From NCBI GenBank assembly GCA_003255065.1, contig QAOA01001300.1, positions 1,626,993 through 1,690,992 on the forward strand: a DNA stretch of 64,000 nucleotides, given 5' to 3'. Shown here in pieces: positions 50,120 to 64,000 of the stretch; the first letter of the stretch is position 1; each line of letters begins with the position of its first letter. The notes under the pieces are model-generated. The model was not told the origin of the DNA. It made no database searches and saw only the letters and a program-made list of their open reading frames with translations. The translations under genes and the position numbers were made by a program. This stretch comes from Cercis canadensis. Its lineage: Eukaryota > Streptophyta > Magnoliopsida > Fabales > Fabaceae.

Positions 50120-50740
50120 GAAAACACCCCCAAAAACCAAAGAATCATTTGCAAAGATCTTGACATCATCACCATCAATGACTACTCATATATCTTCTTT
50201 ACAACATTTCCCCTCTATGCCTTCTCCAAGAGCAACTAGGTCAGCTTTTCGCCCTCAAACACCTCAAATACATCCACCTACTCATAATAGGTTCGCCATT
50301 TTAGGTAGTCCACCAAGTTCATCTACCCCTACCAATCAACCTCAAACACTTCCGTCAGTTTGTTATCTTCCAAAAACAAAAAAAGATAGTTATATTTCCT
50401 TTAGACAAAACAGACAGTGAACCATCAGACATAGCCAAATCAATCTTCCCTTCAGGATGGAATTATTTCCCCAAATCAATAGAAAAACCCAAAGAGTTTT
50501 ATGAATTCGTTCTAGTAGATTCAGACTCAATTAAGTTTACTCCCACAATGGACAAATTAAAACCCAACGCAGTCTCTTTCTCAAAAATGACAATCCTCAA
50601 AGTCATACACCCTTTTCAATGGGAACAACCTCTAGAACAAACAAAAACATTTTCATATCCTTTTCATCCCCCTCATTATAATTATATAGATTATATGGAT
50701 GCATGGTATTATATGCTTTGAGTTACAGAACTTAAACATT
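50112..50740 (+). pseudogene. Second pararetroviral reading frame, broken
   Basis: An ATG at 50112 overlaps the end of the polyprotein frame by eight bases, an arrangement suggesting coupled translation in the ancestral virus. The first segment stops at 50420. A different frame appears to carry on from about 50360 to 50720, so at least one frameshift is present. The product is Ser/Pro/Thr-rich at first and has no domain I recognise. A second frame of unknown function after RNase H is a feature of florendoviruses, which makes that genus the leading candidate. The LINE at 50748 interrupts the region downstream. Confidence 0.55.
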
Positions 50741-50747
50741 CATGGTT

Positions 50748-51586
50748 TTTTCAATTTGATTTTTTTTTTTTTTTTGGTAATAAAACGGGGCAAAGCCCAA
50801 AAAAGAAAGACTACAACCCAGGCTCAGGGGGCAAAGAGAACCCCAAAACATCAAAAGCAAGTAATTGAATCAGAGCATCCGGAGGGGACGCTAATTGCAT
50901 GGCACCCACATGTTGGCGCATACTATAACTGGCCAACCAGTCCGCACACGAATTTCCTTTTCTACCTATGTGCTGTAATTTCACATGCCAGTTTCTCTGC
51001 AACAAAACCGATATCCTAGAATAAAGCTGGCGGTGTCGTCCTTCAAAACTCTCATGGCTTGCCAGCTTTTTAATTACATTCCAAGATTCACTTTCCACCA
51101 CCACCCTCTTAAAACCCAGACGCCAAGCCATATCAAGACCTTCCAAGATGCCCCACAGCTCCGCTCCTAAGGCAGAAGAAAAACCCAGATTTCTAAGAAC
51201 TCCAGCCACCCACTCTCCTCTATCATCCCTTATCAAAGCACCACAACCTGCCATCTCAGGGTTGCCATGCGAAGCACCATCAGTATTAAGTTTCACCCAC
51301 CCACACTCCGGCGGATTCCAGAGCACCCGCGGCGGCACACTAGAAGGGGAAGAAGGAGCATTAACACCAGAACACTTGCAACTCTCCATAAACTCCATAA
51401 TCACCAAACAAGGGTTAGAAGGGAAGATGAAGCTAGAATCAAAACGAGCCAAGTTCCTCCACTTCCAAAGCATCCACGAGGTGACTGCCCAGATACTACA
51501 CCAAAGAACCCCATCCCCTACTAGATTCTGACTAAGGTTCATTTTGATCCAGGTAGCTAGATCCCACGTGAATTTTCAATTTGATT
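50748..51586 (-). mobile_element. 5'-truncated LINE with RNase H domain and 14-bp target-site duplication
   Basis: TTTTCAATTTGATT occurs at 50748-50761 and 51573-51586. On the minus strand, 50811-51542 is one open frame of 243 residues. It holds IWAVTSWMLWKWRNLARFDS (the end of the LINE reverse transcriptase unit) and an RNase H domain with WVKLNTDGASHGN, LGAELWGILEGLDMA, VESES and NSCADWLASYS, the expected acidic residues among them. The 3' end carries the T-run on the plus strand (poly-A on its own strand). The intact frame and exact duplications suggest a fairly recent insertion. Confidence 0.92.
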
Positions 51587-52560
51587 ATAATTGTCCCAAA
51601 TCTCTTCCTGCTTTGGGTTATAATTTTTTTTTTTTTTTTCGTTCCACTTGGAAGCAAGGTCCAGGAAAGTAAATCTTGAAAATGTCATTTACATGCATTG
51701 GTTTGTTGAATAGGTTTTATATCAATATTATTTTTTGGTAATACCACATTAACAATAAATTAATAATTCTAATAAATGTTTTATAAGTTTATTTAAACTC
51801 TCTTTTAATTTATGACTACATCTAAAATTAGATTCATATATACATTAGCACAAAAAAGTTGGTGATTTTATTTTCTCTGATAGAAAAAATTTAATTCAAT
51901 TATTCCTAAATCGTATAAAATATATTTCTTGATGTTATTAGTATTATAAAGTTATTTATTATATATATAATATAATAATTTATTTTTATTTTTAAATATA
52001 ATAATTATATATATTAATAAAATAATTATGTAATATTAAAAAAATATTTTAAATATTTCACAAACTAAATTAAAAGTCATCAAAATCTAATTTTAAAACC
52101 AAATAAATATTTTTTTCAAATTTTTAAAATCAAATAATAATTCTCTTAAATATTAATAGGAAATAGTGGAAGGCGAGGGTGGCGCTGGAAAAGGAAAAGG
52201 AAAACGAAGAAAAGGAATGGGATGGGGATGGGGATGGGGATGGGGATGGGGATGGGGTCATGGGGGACATTAGTTGGTAGGTGATGCATTTAGACGGAAT
52301 AGAAGAAAAGTATAAGAAAGAACGAGAATAGCTACGACAACGGATGAGGCGGGAGACGTCTAGAGTCTGTACTCTCTTGAGTCTCAGGAGGCTCTGCTCT
52401 GGTTTCTCTCTCTTCCTATTGTCCACAAATAAATATTAAATAGGAGGATTCCGATAATTAATATATTATTCAGTCTCAGAAACGCAAAAGCGGCCAATAG
52501 AATTAGAAGCAGAGCCGCACAAGTGAAGCATTGTATGATCGATCAATTAAGTAAACTAGT
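51587..52560. other. Region upstream of the beta-glucosidase gene
   Basis: Bases to 51992 are shared with 48242-48647; just after the LINE they may continue the interrupted pararetroviral sequence. The remainder is AT-rich promoter DNA with a G-rich hexamer repeat at 52219-52257. Confidence 0.6.
52219..52257 (+). repeat. GATGGG-type minisatellite with G-quadruplex potential
   Basis: Six GGGG tracts, each separated by AT, occur in tandem about 300 bases upstream of the beta-glucosidase start codon. Confidence 0.9.
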
Positions 52561-56164
<3,604 letters not shown>

Positions 56165-57441
56165 CTTCAAATAATGGAATCTCCTCCTCCTTCTTTTGAA
56201 TTAGTTTTTCTTCTTACTTTATTACTTCATGTGAGAGAATAAAGTGGCATGAAATTCTTCTTCTTTTGATATGGTTTTTCTTCTCAATTTATTATTCCAT
56301 GTGAGAAATAAAATGACATGAAATACAGTAGAATTATTTGCACACTTCTTTTAACAAATCGGAAACTTTGCAATACTCCACTGAACTTTAATTTGACGGC
56401 ACAAATTAACTCATGTAAATCTCCTATAAAATATGGTGTAATTATAACTTTTGTTGTTTCATGTCTTTTCATGTTAAGTGTATATGTTCATTTAAAATTG
56501 ACGAGTTGCATGAGCTTAGTGCGGTATTTAAAGAACATCCGGGAAGATATCGGTTTACTATAACAAATTAAAAATGCACATGTGAAAAAGTCATCCGAGA
56601 AGAAGGGAGATTAAATTCTTCTCCCTCATATGTAATGGGAATAATTGTGAGAGAAATGGTAATTTTGAATACTCTGTTTGTATAATTTTTTAATATATTT
56701 TAAAAAATTTAGTGTATTTTTTTAGTAACTTTTAAAGTTTCAATATAATGTATTTTAAAGGTTAAAATGTATTGCAAGTTCATGAAGTTTAGACAAATTT
56801 TAAATTAGGTTCCTATAAATTTTTTTTTTCTTTTGGGGTCTTTATAGTTTAAATTTTTTTTTAATTAGGTCCTTGTATTCACCCCTGATTATAATTCCAT
56901 CAATTTAGTGCTGACATGACAAACAACTTATCTATATAACAATAAAAAAAATTGATGTGGTGTCAAAAATTCAAAATGACACAAAAATTAACACCTCATC
57001 AATTTCAGACTCTTGTCCCGATCTATATATGTTGTGTCTTGTGTTTATTTTTTGCTACTTGTATGGCTCAATTTAACTGTCTAAGTTAAACTTATTTTCT
57101 ATTAAAGTCATGGCTAACATAATGTTTTGAATATTGTTATTAAATTAATTTTTTTATAATATAGTATATTCAAACAAAATATTTTATAAATACATGTATT
57201 TAAAATATTATATTTCAATTGCATGTATTTAAAATTCACAAAAACTTGTCAAATACCAAATCCAAACACAAACTAAGTTTAGAATTCAGTTGCATGGAAA
57301 TGAAAAGTATACAAAAAAGCCATTATCTTTTTTTCTTTTTTTTTTTTATACTTTTAGTTACAACTTTAAATTTGAACACATGAGAACTACTATATCAAGA
57401 AAACTAATGACTTAAAAATACTTATGATTACATTTTAAATA
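56165..57441. other. Region downstream of the beta-glucosidase gene
   Basis: The first 200 bases contain a short imperfect repeat (TTCTTCTTTTGA...TTTATTA...CATGTGAGA) and form the likely 3' untranslated region. The rest is AT-rich intergenic DNA without a recognisable gene or element. Confidence 0.55.
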
Positions 57442-57764
57442 GGGAAAAGTCCAAAAAAAGCCCCTAAACTATACATTGTGTGCGCTTTACCCCCAAAACT
57501 TTAAAAACGTAGAAAAAACTTCCTTCAACTATTAAAATGTGCAGTTTACCCCCAAGATTCAAACGGACGCCCAATAATGGACGGAAAAAGCACCTGCCGT
57601 GCACATGATGTATTTAAATGAAAATAAATTTATAAAATTAAGGTAAAAAATTAGTATTCAAAAATTTAAAAAAATTAGGGCAAAGAATTCCATTCAGATT
57701 TGGGGAAATCTTTATCCTCTTGTCTTTCTAAAAGTATCTAATCTAATTTCCTTTGGGGGTGCAA

Positions 57765-58046
57765 TTACCAATTGGAATTTGCAACCTCAGTCAATGTCAA
57801 CGCCGGAGGAGGAGGCAGAGATTCGATGGGCGGCAACAACGATGGCGTTGACGAAGGAGGATAAGCAAGGTGAGAGAAAGTGGCTTCGATGGTGGATTTG
57901 GTAGAGGCTTCTTGTTGTTCTTTTAGATAGAAATCGTTGTAGCATTTGGAACAGAGGTTCATAGTGGTTGGGCTACCGAAGAAGCCGCAGTTGTTGGCGC
58001 AGAGTCGGTGGCCTTTGGGGGCTTGGCATGGGTGCTCTTCTGCCAT
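57765..58046 (-). pseudogene. Truncated A20 zinc-finger stress-associated protein (SAP) fragment captured in transposon
   Basis: The frame starts at MAEEHPCQAPKGHRLCANNC, the usual start of plant A20/AN1 SAP proteins. It carries a complete A20 finger (CANNC, 11 residues, CSKC). It continues through the linker to LPPPPALTLTEVA and stops at 93 residues. The C-terminal AN1 finger that these intronless genes normally encode is absent. Sequence beyond the stop passes into the element's terminal repeat, so truncation reflects the capture boundary. In-frame upstream sequence and a GA-rich stretch look like captured 5' leader. It could still be expressed as an A20-only protein. Confidence 0.85.
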
Positions 58047-58756
58047 ATCATTCTCTGTTTCTAGATCTGTGTTTGACTCTGTTTTTATAGATTTTCTCTT
58101 TTGAAAGGAGAAAATATTGGATTCTGTGAGGGATTGTGTAGGAGAGAGAGAGAGAAAGGCTTCACCCAACAGCCATGGCTAGGATGGGAGCAGCACCCAC
58201 CAAGACCAAAATAGTTTACAGTTTGCATCTTACCAAAGAAATAGTTTACAGTCTCTAACTTTCCAAGATTTCGATATTGCATTTAACTCCATAACTACCA
58301 ATACCTACAATGATGTGAGCTTGAAGAGGAGGATTTAAAAGAGGAAAAATTCCATATGGAAAACAATGATATAGTTTCTTAGTTTAGATTCTTTGTTTTG
58401 AATGAGTTGACAAAAATTTTATATATTTCAAGGAAGAAGGTGGAGGACAAGATACAAAAAAGAAAATGTAAAAAATAGAAAAAAAAAAAAATCTATATTG
58501 GGCGCTTGCCCTCTTGAAGGCAATTCGAAAATCTAGAACCAAAGAAACCAAAGAAATTATTCTTGGCAGATGGAGTTGCTTAATGTTCTCTTTGCAGTTT
58601 CATCTATAGGTAGAAACCAAAGAATATCATTTTCGTTTTGCTAAGATTTGTAGCAGAACCATTGGAGCCTTTGGAGATTTGAATTTTCAATATGAAAATG
58701 AGCTATATCGTTTTGGGCAAGAGAAAAAAAAATTGGAACCATTGTTTCTGCAAGTT

Positions 58757-58788
<32 letters not shown>
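58757..58788. repeat. GA microsatellite
   Basis: Perfect GA run inside the Pack-MULE-like element. Confidence 0.9.
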
Positions 58789-58791
<3 letters not shown>

Positions 58792-59124
58792 TGATAAATT
58801 TTAAATATTATTATTTGGCCCTAAAAATTTTTGAATATTAATTTTTGACCCCAATTTTATGAATTTATTTTCATTTAAACACATCATGTGCACGGCACAT
58901 GCTCATTTCCGTCCATTATTGGAAGTTTGTTTGAATCTTGGGGGTAAACCGCACATTTTAATAGTTGAAAGAGGTATTCCCTACATTTTTAAAGTTTTGG
59001 GGGTAAATCACACATAGTGTATAGTTCAAGAGAGTTTTTTAGACTTTTCCCAAATATTTATGTATTATGTGGTTATTTTATTTATGTTTAAATATGATAA
59101 TATTTCTTAATGGGTGATTAAAAC

Positions 59125-61471
59125 TAGAACTATCAAAATGAGTGCCGCCTAATGGGCTGACATGTTTTGAAGGAATGTTGGGTTCATAAAATTTTAGCTC
59201 GAATAAAATTGGGCCGATTTGAGTAGTGGCCCATTTGGGTTTGAATAAGGCTGGCCTTTTTTTGTTTTTTTTTTTTTTCTTTTTGCAAGATCAAGTCATT
59301 TGGCCTAATTCCCCAACTCTTTTCCCAAATTCAAAATTCCTACATCATTACAACAAAACCTAGGGATTTCTCACAAATAAAGTCCATGAGAAAACACCCA
59401 AAAATCCGAGAGAAATGTCTTTCTCATAAATAATGAGCCGTGAAAAAAACTCCTGTTACAAACTTGTTTTCTCATGTGAGTTCTCCTCGAAAAACTCTAT
59501 GAGAAATTCCTTAATTTTTTTTTACCTCTGATTTCTCATATCAATATTGAAGAAATAACAAAAAAGGAAAAAAAAAATATAAAATCATAGAAATAACCAA
59601 AAGTAATACATTATCAGATTCAAATAAACTTTATAGAGGATCACAATATAGAGTTTGGTCTTAGACAGTATAGACTTTACAATTTTTATACAATATAATA
59701 TCAACTCATTTTATAGAGGATCATCATATAGAGTTTGGTCAACTCTAAAATCACATGTATTAAGTCTAAAAGGAAGCTAAAAGTGCCAATTCCACCATTC
59801 ATTGTGGTACTCATGATACCAACATTTGGAGAGCCTCTTTGAATATTTTTGAATTTTGGTTTGCATTGTTTCTTTCTTATTGTAAGAATTGAGAAGAAAA
59901 TTGTGAGAATATAAAAATGATTAAAAACATATGAATCTATCATTGGAATTTGAGAAGGAAACTGACCCTAGCTATCACCAAAACTTGAAAGCCGAAAATT
60001 TCTTTTCCCTCAAGTTCTCTTAGAATCATAAGCTAGTAAGAAGTATCAGCTTTCTAAAGCAACCAAATTGATGCCAAAATCTTTTTTTTTTTTCAAGAAA
60101 CAGATAACTTATTCAAGTTCAACCTAGAAAATTCAAATGTTGGTTGCATACATAGCTTAAAATGAATAACCTTTTATCTAGATTCATCAGAACAAATTTA
60201 CATAATCAAACATTGAAATCCTTCTATCAAAACAAAGATAATGGAGATACATAAACACTATACCAACATCGTACAACAAAAGCCTTAACAAAATTTATAC
60301 AAAACCAAACTACAATAACTCCAATTCATGTTTAGTAATTCGGATGTATGAGAGTAAACAAATGTTTCATCAAACAACTCAAAACTCAATCCATAATCAC
60401 ATTAACAACATTCCACCAACAACATATCCTAAAACTACACTCAAATTCATCCATAAAGACAAACAAATTCACATTTAACTCAAAAAACAATTGAAAAGAG
60501 GAAACAAAGGAATTTCGGCTTACCTCATCTCCAAAGCAAGCCAAATATGCTTCTCAACCATTTTTCTCCGCTTGCTACCACTGGAACAACCTCAAGCGCC
60601 ATTAGGAAATGGAGTCGCAAAGGGTGAAAAAGAGAATTGCAAAGGGTATTGAAGAAAAGTGAGAAAATTGAAATGAGGGTGGCTCGCAGCTTGGGGAAAG
60701 AAAAACCTAGTTTTCTCATAGAAAAATTCAGTGAGAAATGTTATATGATTTTAGGTGTCTTTTTCTCATGGCAGCTGTACAGTGAGAAGGCTTCGCCCTC
60801 ATATTTCACACAGAATTTTCTCATGATTGGTTCTTTTGTAAGAAATTCCATGAGAAAGTATTATTGAATGCTTTTTCGTGAGAATTTTGTAAGAAATTTT
60901 TGCGAAAAATTGTGTATTTTCTTGTAGTGAAATTATGAAAGAGATATGTTCCTCTCTTTTGTATAGTCTCATATTTAAATTTTATGGGATTATTTATGGT
61001 CAATAATACTGCCCACAAAAAAAAAAAAAATCAAGAGGGATTTTAGTATAACAAAGTCAAGTGCATAAGATAGGTTCTCTTTCTTCTTTTTGTTTTCTCT
61101 TTTGGCCTATCTTAAACTTGGTTATGATAATATGTTCAATATGATTTTGTTAAACTTGGTTATCATAATTTGAGGACTCAATTGTAGATGATGATGTTAG
61201 TGGTGGTTGTTTTAGTTTTCTTTATCACTTTATACACTTTTATTTTTATTCAATTAGGATATAGGAATTATGTCCATTAATAATTTAGTCTAATTAAAAA
61301 AAAAATACCGAAAGCCTTGTCAGTTTTTAGCCCAATTTCAAATAGTATAAATAATCAAAAAATTAAAAAAAAAAGATTGGGCCCACGGGCTAGCTTGTTT
61401 GGAATTCGACCCATTGTAGTTAGATTTGGTCATGCCATAACTGCCTAGGCAAGCTCATTTTGACAACTTTA
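59125..61471. mobile_element. hAT-like non-autonomous element with 8-bp target duplication, host of a nested CACTA
   Basis: Ends: TAGAACTATCAAAATGAG on the left and the reverse complement TAAAGTTGTCAAAATGAG on the right. Flanks are ATTAAAAC (59117-59124) and ACTAAAAC (61472-61479), a 7/8 match of the 8-bp length typical of hAT. Subterminal regions are rich in GGGC/GCCC motifs. The interior is mostly occupied by the CACTA-like element at 59346-60929. Confidence 0.7.
59346..60929. mobile_element. Non-autonomous CACTA-like element
   Basis: The right end reads TTTTCTTGTAGTG, the exact complement of the CACTACAAGAAAA terminus of CACTA elements; the left end CATTACAACAAAA is a degenerate match. 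Both subterminal regions carry many copies of ATGAGAAA/TTTCTCAT-type motifs in both orientations, as expected for CACTA transposase-binding arrays. A 35-base unit (TTTATAGAGGATCA...TATAGAGTTTGGTC) is repeated at about 59629 and 59711. There is no transposase, and a 3-bp target duplication is not evident. Confidence 0.75.
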
Positions 61472-61511
61472 ACTAAAACAATAACATTACTTAGTGAGTG
61501 ACACTTTGGGG

Positions 61512-62826
61512 TATGGGTGTAATCTGTTCGGTTTACACCCCAAACCGACTAGATTATCTTGGTTCGGTTTTTCAAAATTTTGAGAGACAAACCGAATCGA
61601 ACAGGTTCGATTCGGTAGGTTTGATCGGTTTTGCCAGAAAATTTGTACAAGCTCATAACGGCTTTCCAGTCCATTTGCATATCTAACAAAACCATTTGCA
61701 GAAACCCACAAAGAAATAACCTTGGAAGTAATCAAATGTCTAAAACAAGTGACAAACAAGTAGAAGTAATCAACTAAACTTGGAAATAGACAATGTCTAA
61801 AAGACTAAAACTAAAATAAATCATTGTCCAAGAAATAACATTCTTCTCAGGCATTTTGTCGAATAGCTTCATGGCCATAATAAAATCCGCACAATCCAAA
61901 CACCCTTTGATCATCATATTCCAGGAAACTACATTCTTAAAGGGCATTTCATAAAATAGCTTCAATGCCTTACTGAGTCTATGATTTTGCAAGGGAGGAA
62001 GATCAGAATTATCAACTTATCCATCAAGAGTCAAGACAAGTAAAATCTAAGAAAACATGATTTATCTCACAATTAACTCTTGATTGTGCACATGACAAAC
62101 AAACTAGCATTAAAATTTAATGGAAAAAATTGCAAATATCTGAGCCAAAAACAATTTCAAAGGCTACAATTTGAATTACAGTTTCTGTATCTTTTTCCAT
62201 GAACCCCTACGACGAATTTTTGCTCTATATATTTAAGGCTTCAGTTTAAGTAACCCTTGCAGAAAGGTCAAGGGGCCAAACTATTCTATCTGCAATTGCA
62301 AAGGCTTCAGTTTAGCCACATAATCTGACTCTCCTTCCTAAAATGGCGTAGAGCCTAACCAGCACCACCACTTGCACATTTCTACAAGGATCACAAATTC
62401 AAAGAAAAAAAAATGCAAGAGAAATAGAAACAGAGAACAATACAGAGGCCTAAGAAGGGGGAAAGAGAACAATATAGAGGGATGGAGATAGAGCTACAGC
62501 AAGAGAAATAGAAACAGAGACTGAAGCAAGGAGAAAATGGAGCAGATCGAGAAAGAAATTGGGATTTCTTGCCTTAATCCTTTCCCTCAAGAGTCCTAAT
62601 TTGCTCTCCCATTGTTACGACTTGTGAATGGTTGCCAGATCACAGAGGAGAGCAGCAGAGACCATGAATTCACTCATTCAGACCATAAAGCAAAAAGGCA
62701 GAGAGGAGTCAAAGAGGCTTGCGAGTCACAAGAGGGAGAGGGAGAAAGAGAAGGCTAAGGGATTTAGGGTTCAACAGGGCTTCCAAAACGACATAGTTTT
62801 TGAAAGTTTATAATAATATTACATAT

Positions 62827-62863
<37 letters not shown>

Positions 62864-63024
62864 GTTCGGTTCGGTTTTTAATCGGTTTTTTATTACTAAA
62901 ATAAAGAATCGAACTAGACAATTCAGTTTTTGAAAAATAAAAACCAAAAACCGAACCGACCCTCTCGGTTTGGTTCGGTTTCCCTTCGGTTCGGTTGGTT
63001 TAGTCAGTTTGGCTTACACCTCTA
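61512..63024. mobile_element. hAT-like element with CCGAAC-rich ends, carrying a PPR gene fragment
   Basis: The left end is TATGGGTGTAA; the right end is TTACACCTCTA, its imperfect inverse. Both subterminal regions are packed with CGGTTCGGTTCGG/CCGAACCGAAC motifs, a composition common in plant hAT-type elements. Flanks are CTTTGGGG and CTTCAAGG (5/8 match). A TA microsatellite (about 62831-62860) sits near the right end. There is no transposase. Confidence 0.6.
61830..62002 (-). pseudogene. PPR (PLS-class) gene fragment captured in hAT-like element
   Basis: The minus strand encodes LFYEMPFKNVVSWNMMIKGC and MKLFDKMPEKNVISWTMI, the alternating P/L/S repeat signature of plant pentatricopeptide proteins. 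Only about two repeats are present, with no start, targeting peptide or E/DYW domain. Limits are approximate. The fragment lies wholly within the element, indicating capture. Confidence 0.8.
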
Positions 63025-64000
63025 CTTCAAGGGCATTTAGTAGACAGATTCTTTTTTCATTCATGGGAATAATGTTTCCCGAGAATGTTTATTCCTAGGA
63101 GGCTATAGAATTGTGTTTGGTTGGTCTTGAATATTCATGGAAATGTGAAACAATGTTTCTTGGGAATCTTTTATTCACATGTTTGGTTCAAATACAACTT
63201 TCTTGAGAATCTTGGTATTTTTGTTTTTTAAAATACCCATATCTATTTTAAGCTTGTTATGCAAAAATAGAGCGCAAATGTATGCTATCATTTAACAAAT
63301 AATAAAGAGTAAGTAAACTATCGTCTCACGAGGATTGTTTGTTATTAAGTATCGAATTATGTTAATTCTAAGTTTATCAGAACAAATGGTAATTGAGAAA
63401 AGTGAGAAATAAAATTAAAGCAAGTAAAATCAAGATTAAACTATGGAAATAAAATCTAGGGTCTCCAATTTCATCATAACTAATCTGAATTGACTTCCAT
63501 ATCTCATTAATCTAGAGTTATTCTTCTAATTGATATTCAAGATTCCTTAATCTTTCCACTAGCCTCTCCCAAGGAGTAATGAAAACATCCATAATTGCTA
63601 ATCCATTGTATTCCCATATGAATTAAAACAACTAAAAATTCATTAAGTTTTACGGATCCCATGTAGCAAGTACACAGACCATGAAGGTATATTCCTATCT
63701 CACATGCAATCTATAGCATTCATCTCAATAAACTAGACACATAAATCTTCTTTCAGTTGCATTATGATTAACCCTACATCTAATTAATAGTTAGTTAATT
63801 AGAAGCATTAAACATAGAGATAAACACTCAATCAGAGAAAATAATACATATATTAACTTAATAGAAGAAATTCAAAACATTATAGTTAGGCTACATCATA
63901 GCCTTAGAAAAGGAATTTAGATCATAATTAAAAGTAAAAACATCCTAACACCAATAGTAAACAAGATTCAAGAAGATGAGAAGAAGAAAAACTCATTTTG
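63025..64000. repeat. Probable dispersed repeat sequence at the right edge
   Basis: No gene is supported. The stretch from about 63250 on, with CTATCGTCTCACGAGGATTG followed by A-rich and phased ATTAA motifs, resembles a repeat I have seen often in plant intergenic DNA, probably LTR-retrotransposon derived. The class cannot be fixed from this part alone. Confidence 0.35.

Larger units (their letters stand above)
57442..59051. mobile_element. Pack-MULE-like element with ~230-bp terminal inverted repeats, carrying a SAP gene fragment
   Basis: The left end (57442 to about 57675) matches the reverse complement of the right end (about 58815-59051) at roughly 85% by eye. Both ends start with GGGAAAAGTC. 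Shared blocks include TTTACCCCCAAAACTTTAAA, ATTAAAATGTGC, ATAATGGACGGAAA and CCGTGCACATGATGT. There is no transposase. The interior holds the 5' part of a stress-associated-protein gene. Only AAATA is shared immediately outside both ends (57437-57441 and 59052-59056), short of the 8-11 bp expected for Mutator elements. Confidence 0.85.

Noticed and set aside
57437..59056. Full 9-bp target-site duplication for the Mutator-like element
   Set aside because: Only AAATA matches on both sides. The 9-base flanks agree at about half of positions, so it is not claimed.

Overview
The window is nuclear DNA from a eudicot plant, probably a rosid. It is AT-rich, its genes are split by many short GT-AG introns, and the recognisable proteins are plant families. 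Intergenic DNA is full of plant-type LINEs, SINEs, hAT, CACTA and Mutator-like elements and an endogenous pararetrovirus.

Layout. 1-3.6 kb: 5' half of a type II H+-pyrophosphatase gene (minus). 3.6-8.8 kb: intergenic, with an inverted-repeat element. 8.8-11.1 kb: delta-type vacuolar processing enzyme (plus). 11.6-16.7 kb: mTERF protein (minus). 16.7-19.6 kb: intergenic, possible LTR remnant. 19.6-21.1 kb: conserved gene of unknown function with an apparent frameshift (minus). 22.1-26.4 kb: USP-domain protein kinase (minus). 28.2-30.5 kb: pollen-receptor-like LRR kinase (minus). 33.5-35.2 kb: QRT3-type polygalacturonase (plus). 37.9-46.8 kb: STRUBBELIG-family receptor kinase of the SRF4/SRF5 type (minus), carrying a SINE, a MITE and two assembly-type duplications. 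47.7-52.0 kb: gap, endogenous pararetrovirus and LINE. 52.6-56.2 kb: GH1 beta-glucosidase (plus). 57.4-63.0 kb: three adjacent DNA transposons, two of which carry fragments of host genes (a SAP zinc finger and a PPR), with a CACTA element nested in the middle one.

The genes do not form a pathway. From memory, their order matches two Arabidopsis segments: At1g78920-At1g78980 (AVP2, mTERF, USP-kinase, SRF5) and At3g20190-At3g20210 (PRK4, USP-kinase, delta-VPE). The window therefore looks like the unfractionated ancestral block. PRK and QRT3 are both known from male reproductive development in Arabidopsis and are divergently arranged here.

Assembly caution. Four single-N joins (37312, 39199, 42429, 48648) are each associated with a near-identical direct duplication, one of which repeats a coding exon. 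These look like unmerged contig ends or haplotypes, not biology. Two genes contain one-base frameshifts that may also be sequence errors. I found no convincing new biological system. The most interesting material is the gene-capturing transposon cluster and the pararetrovirus/LINE nest.
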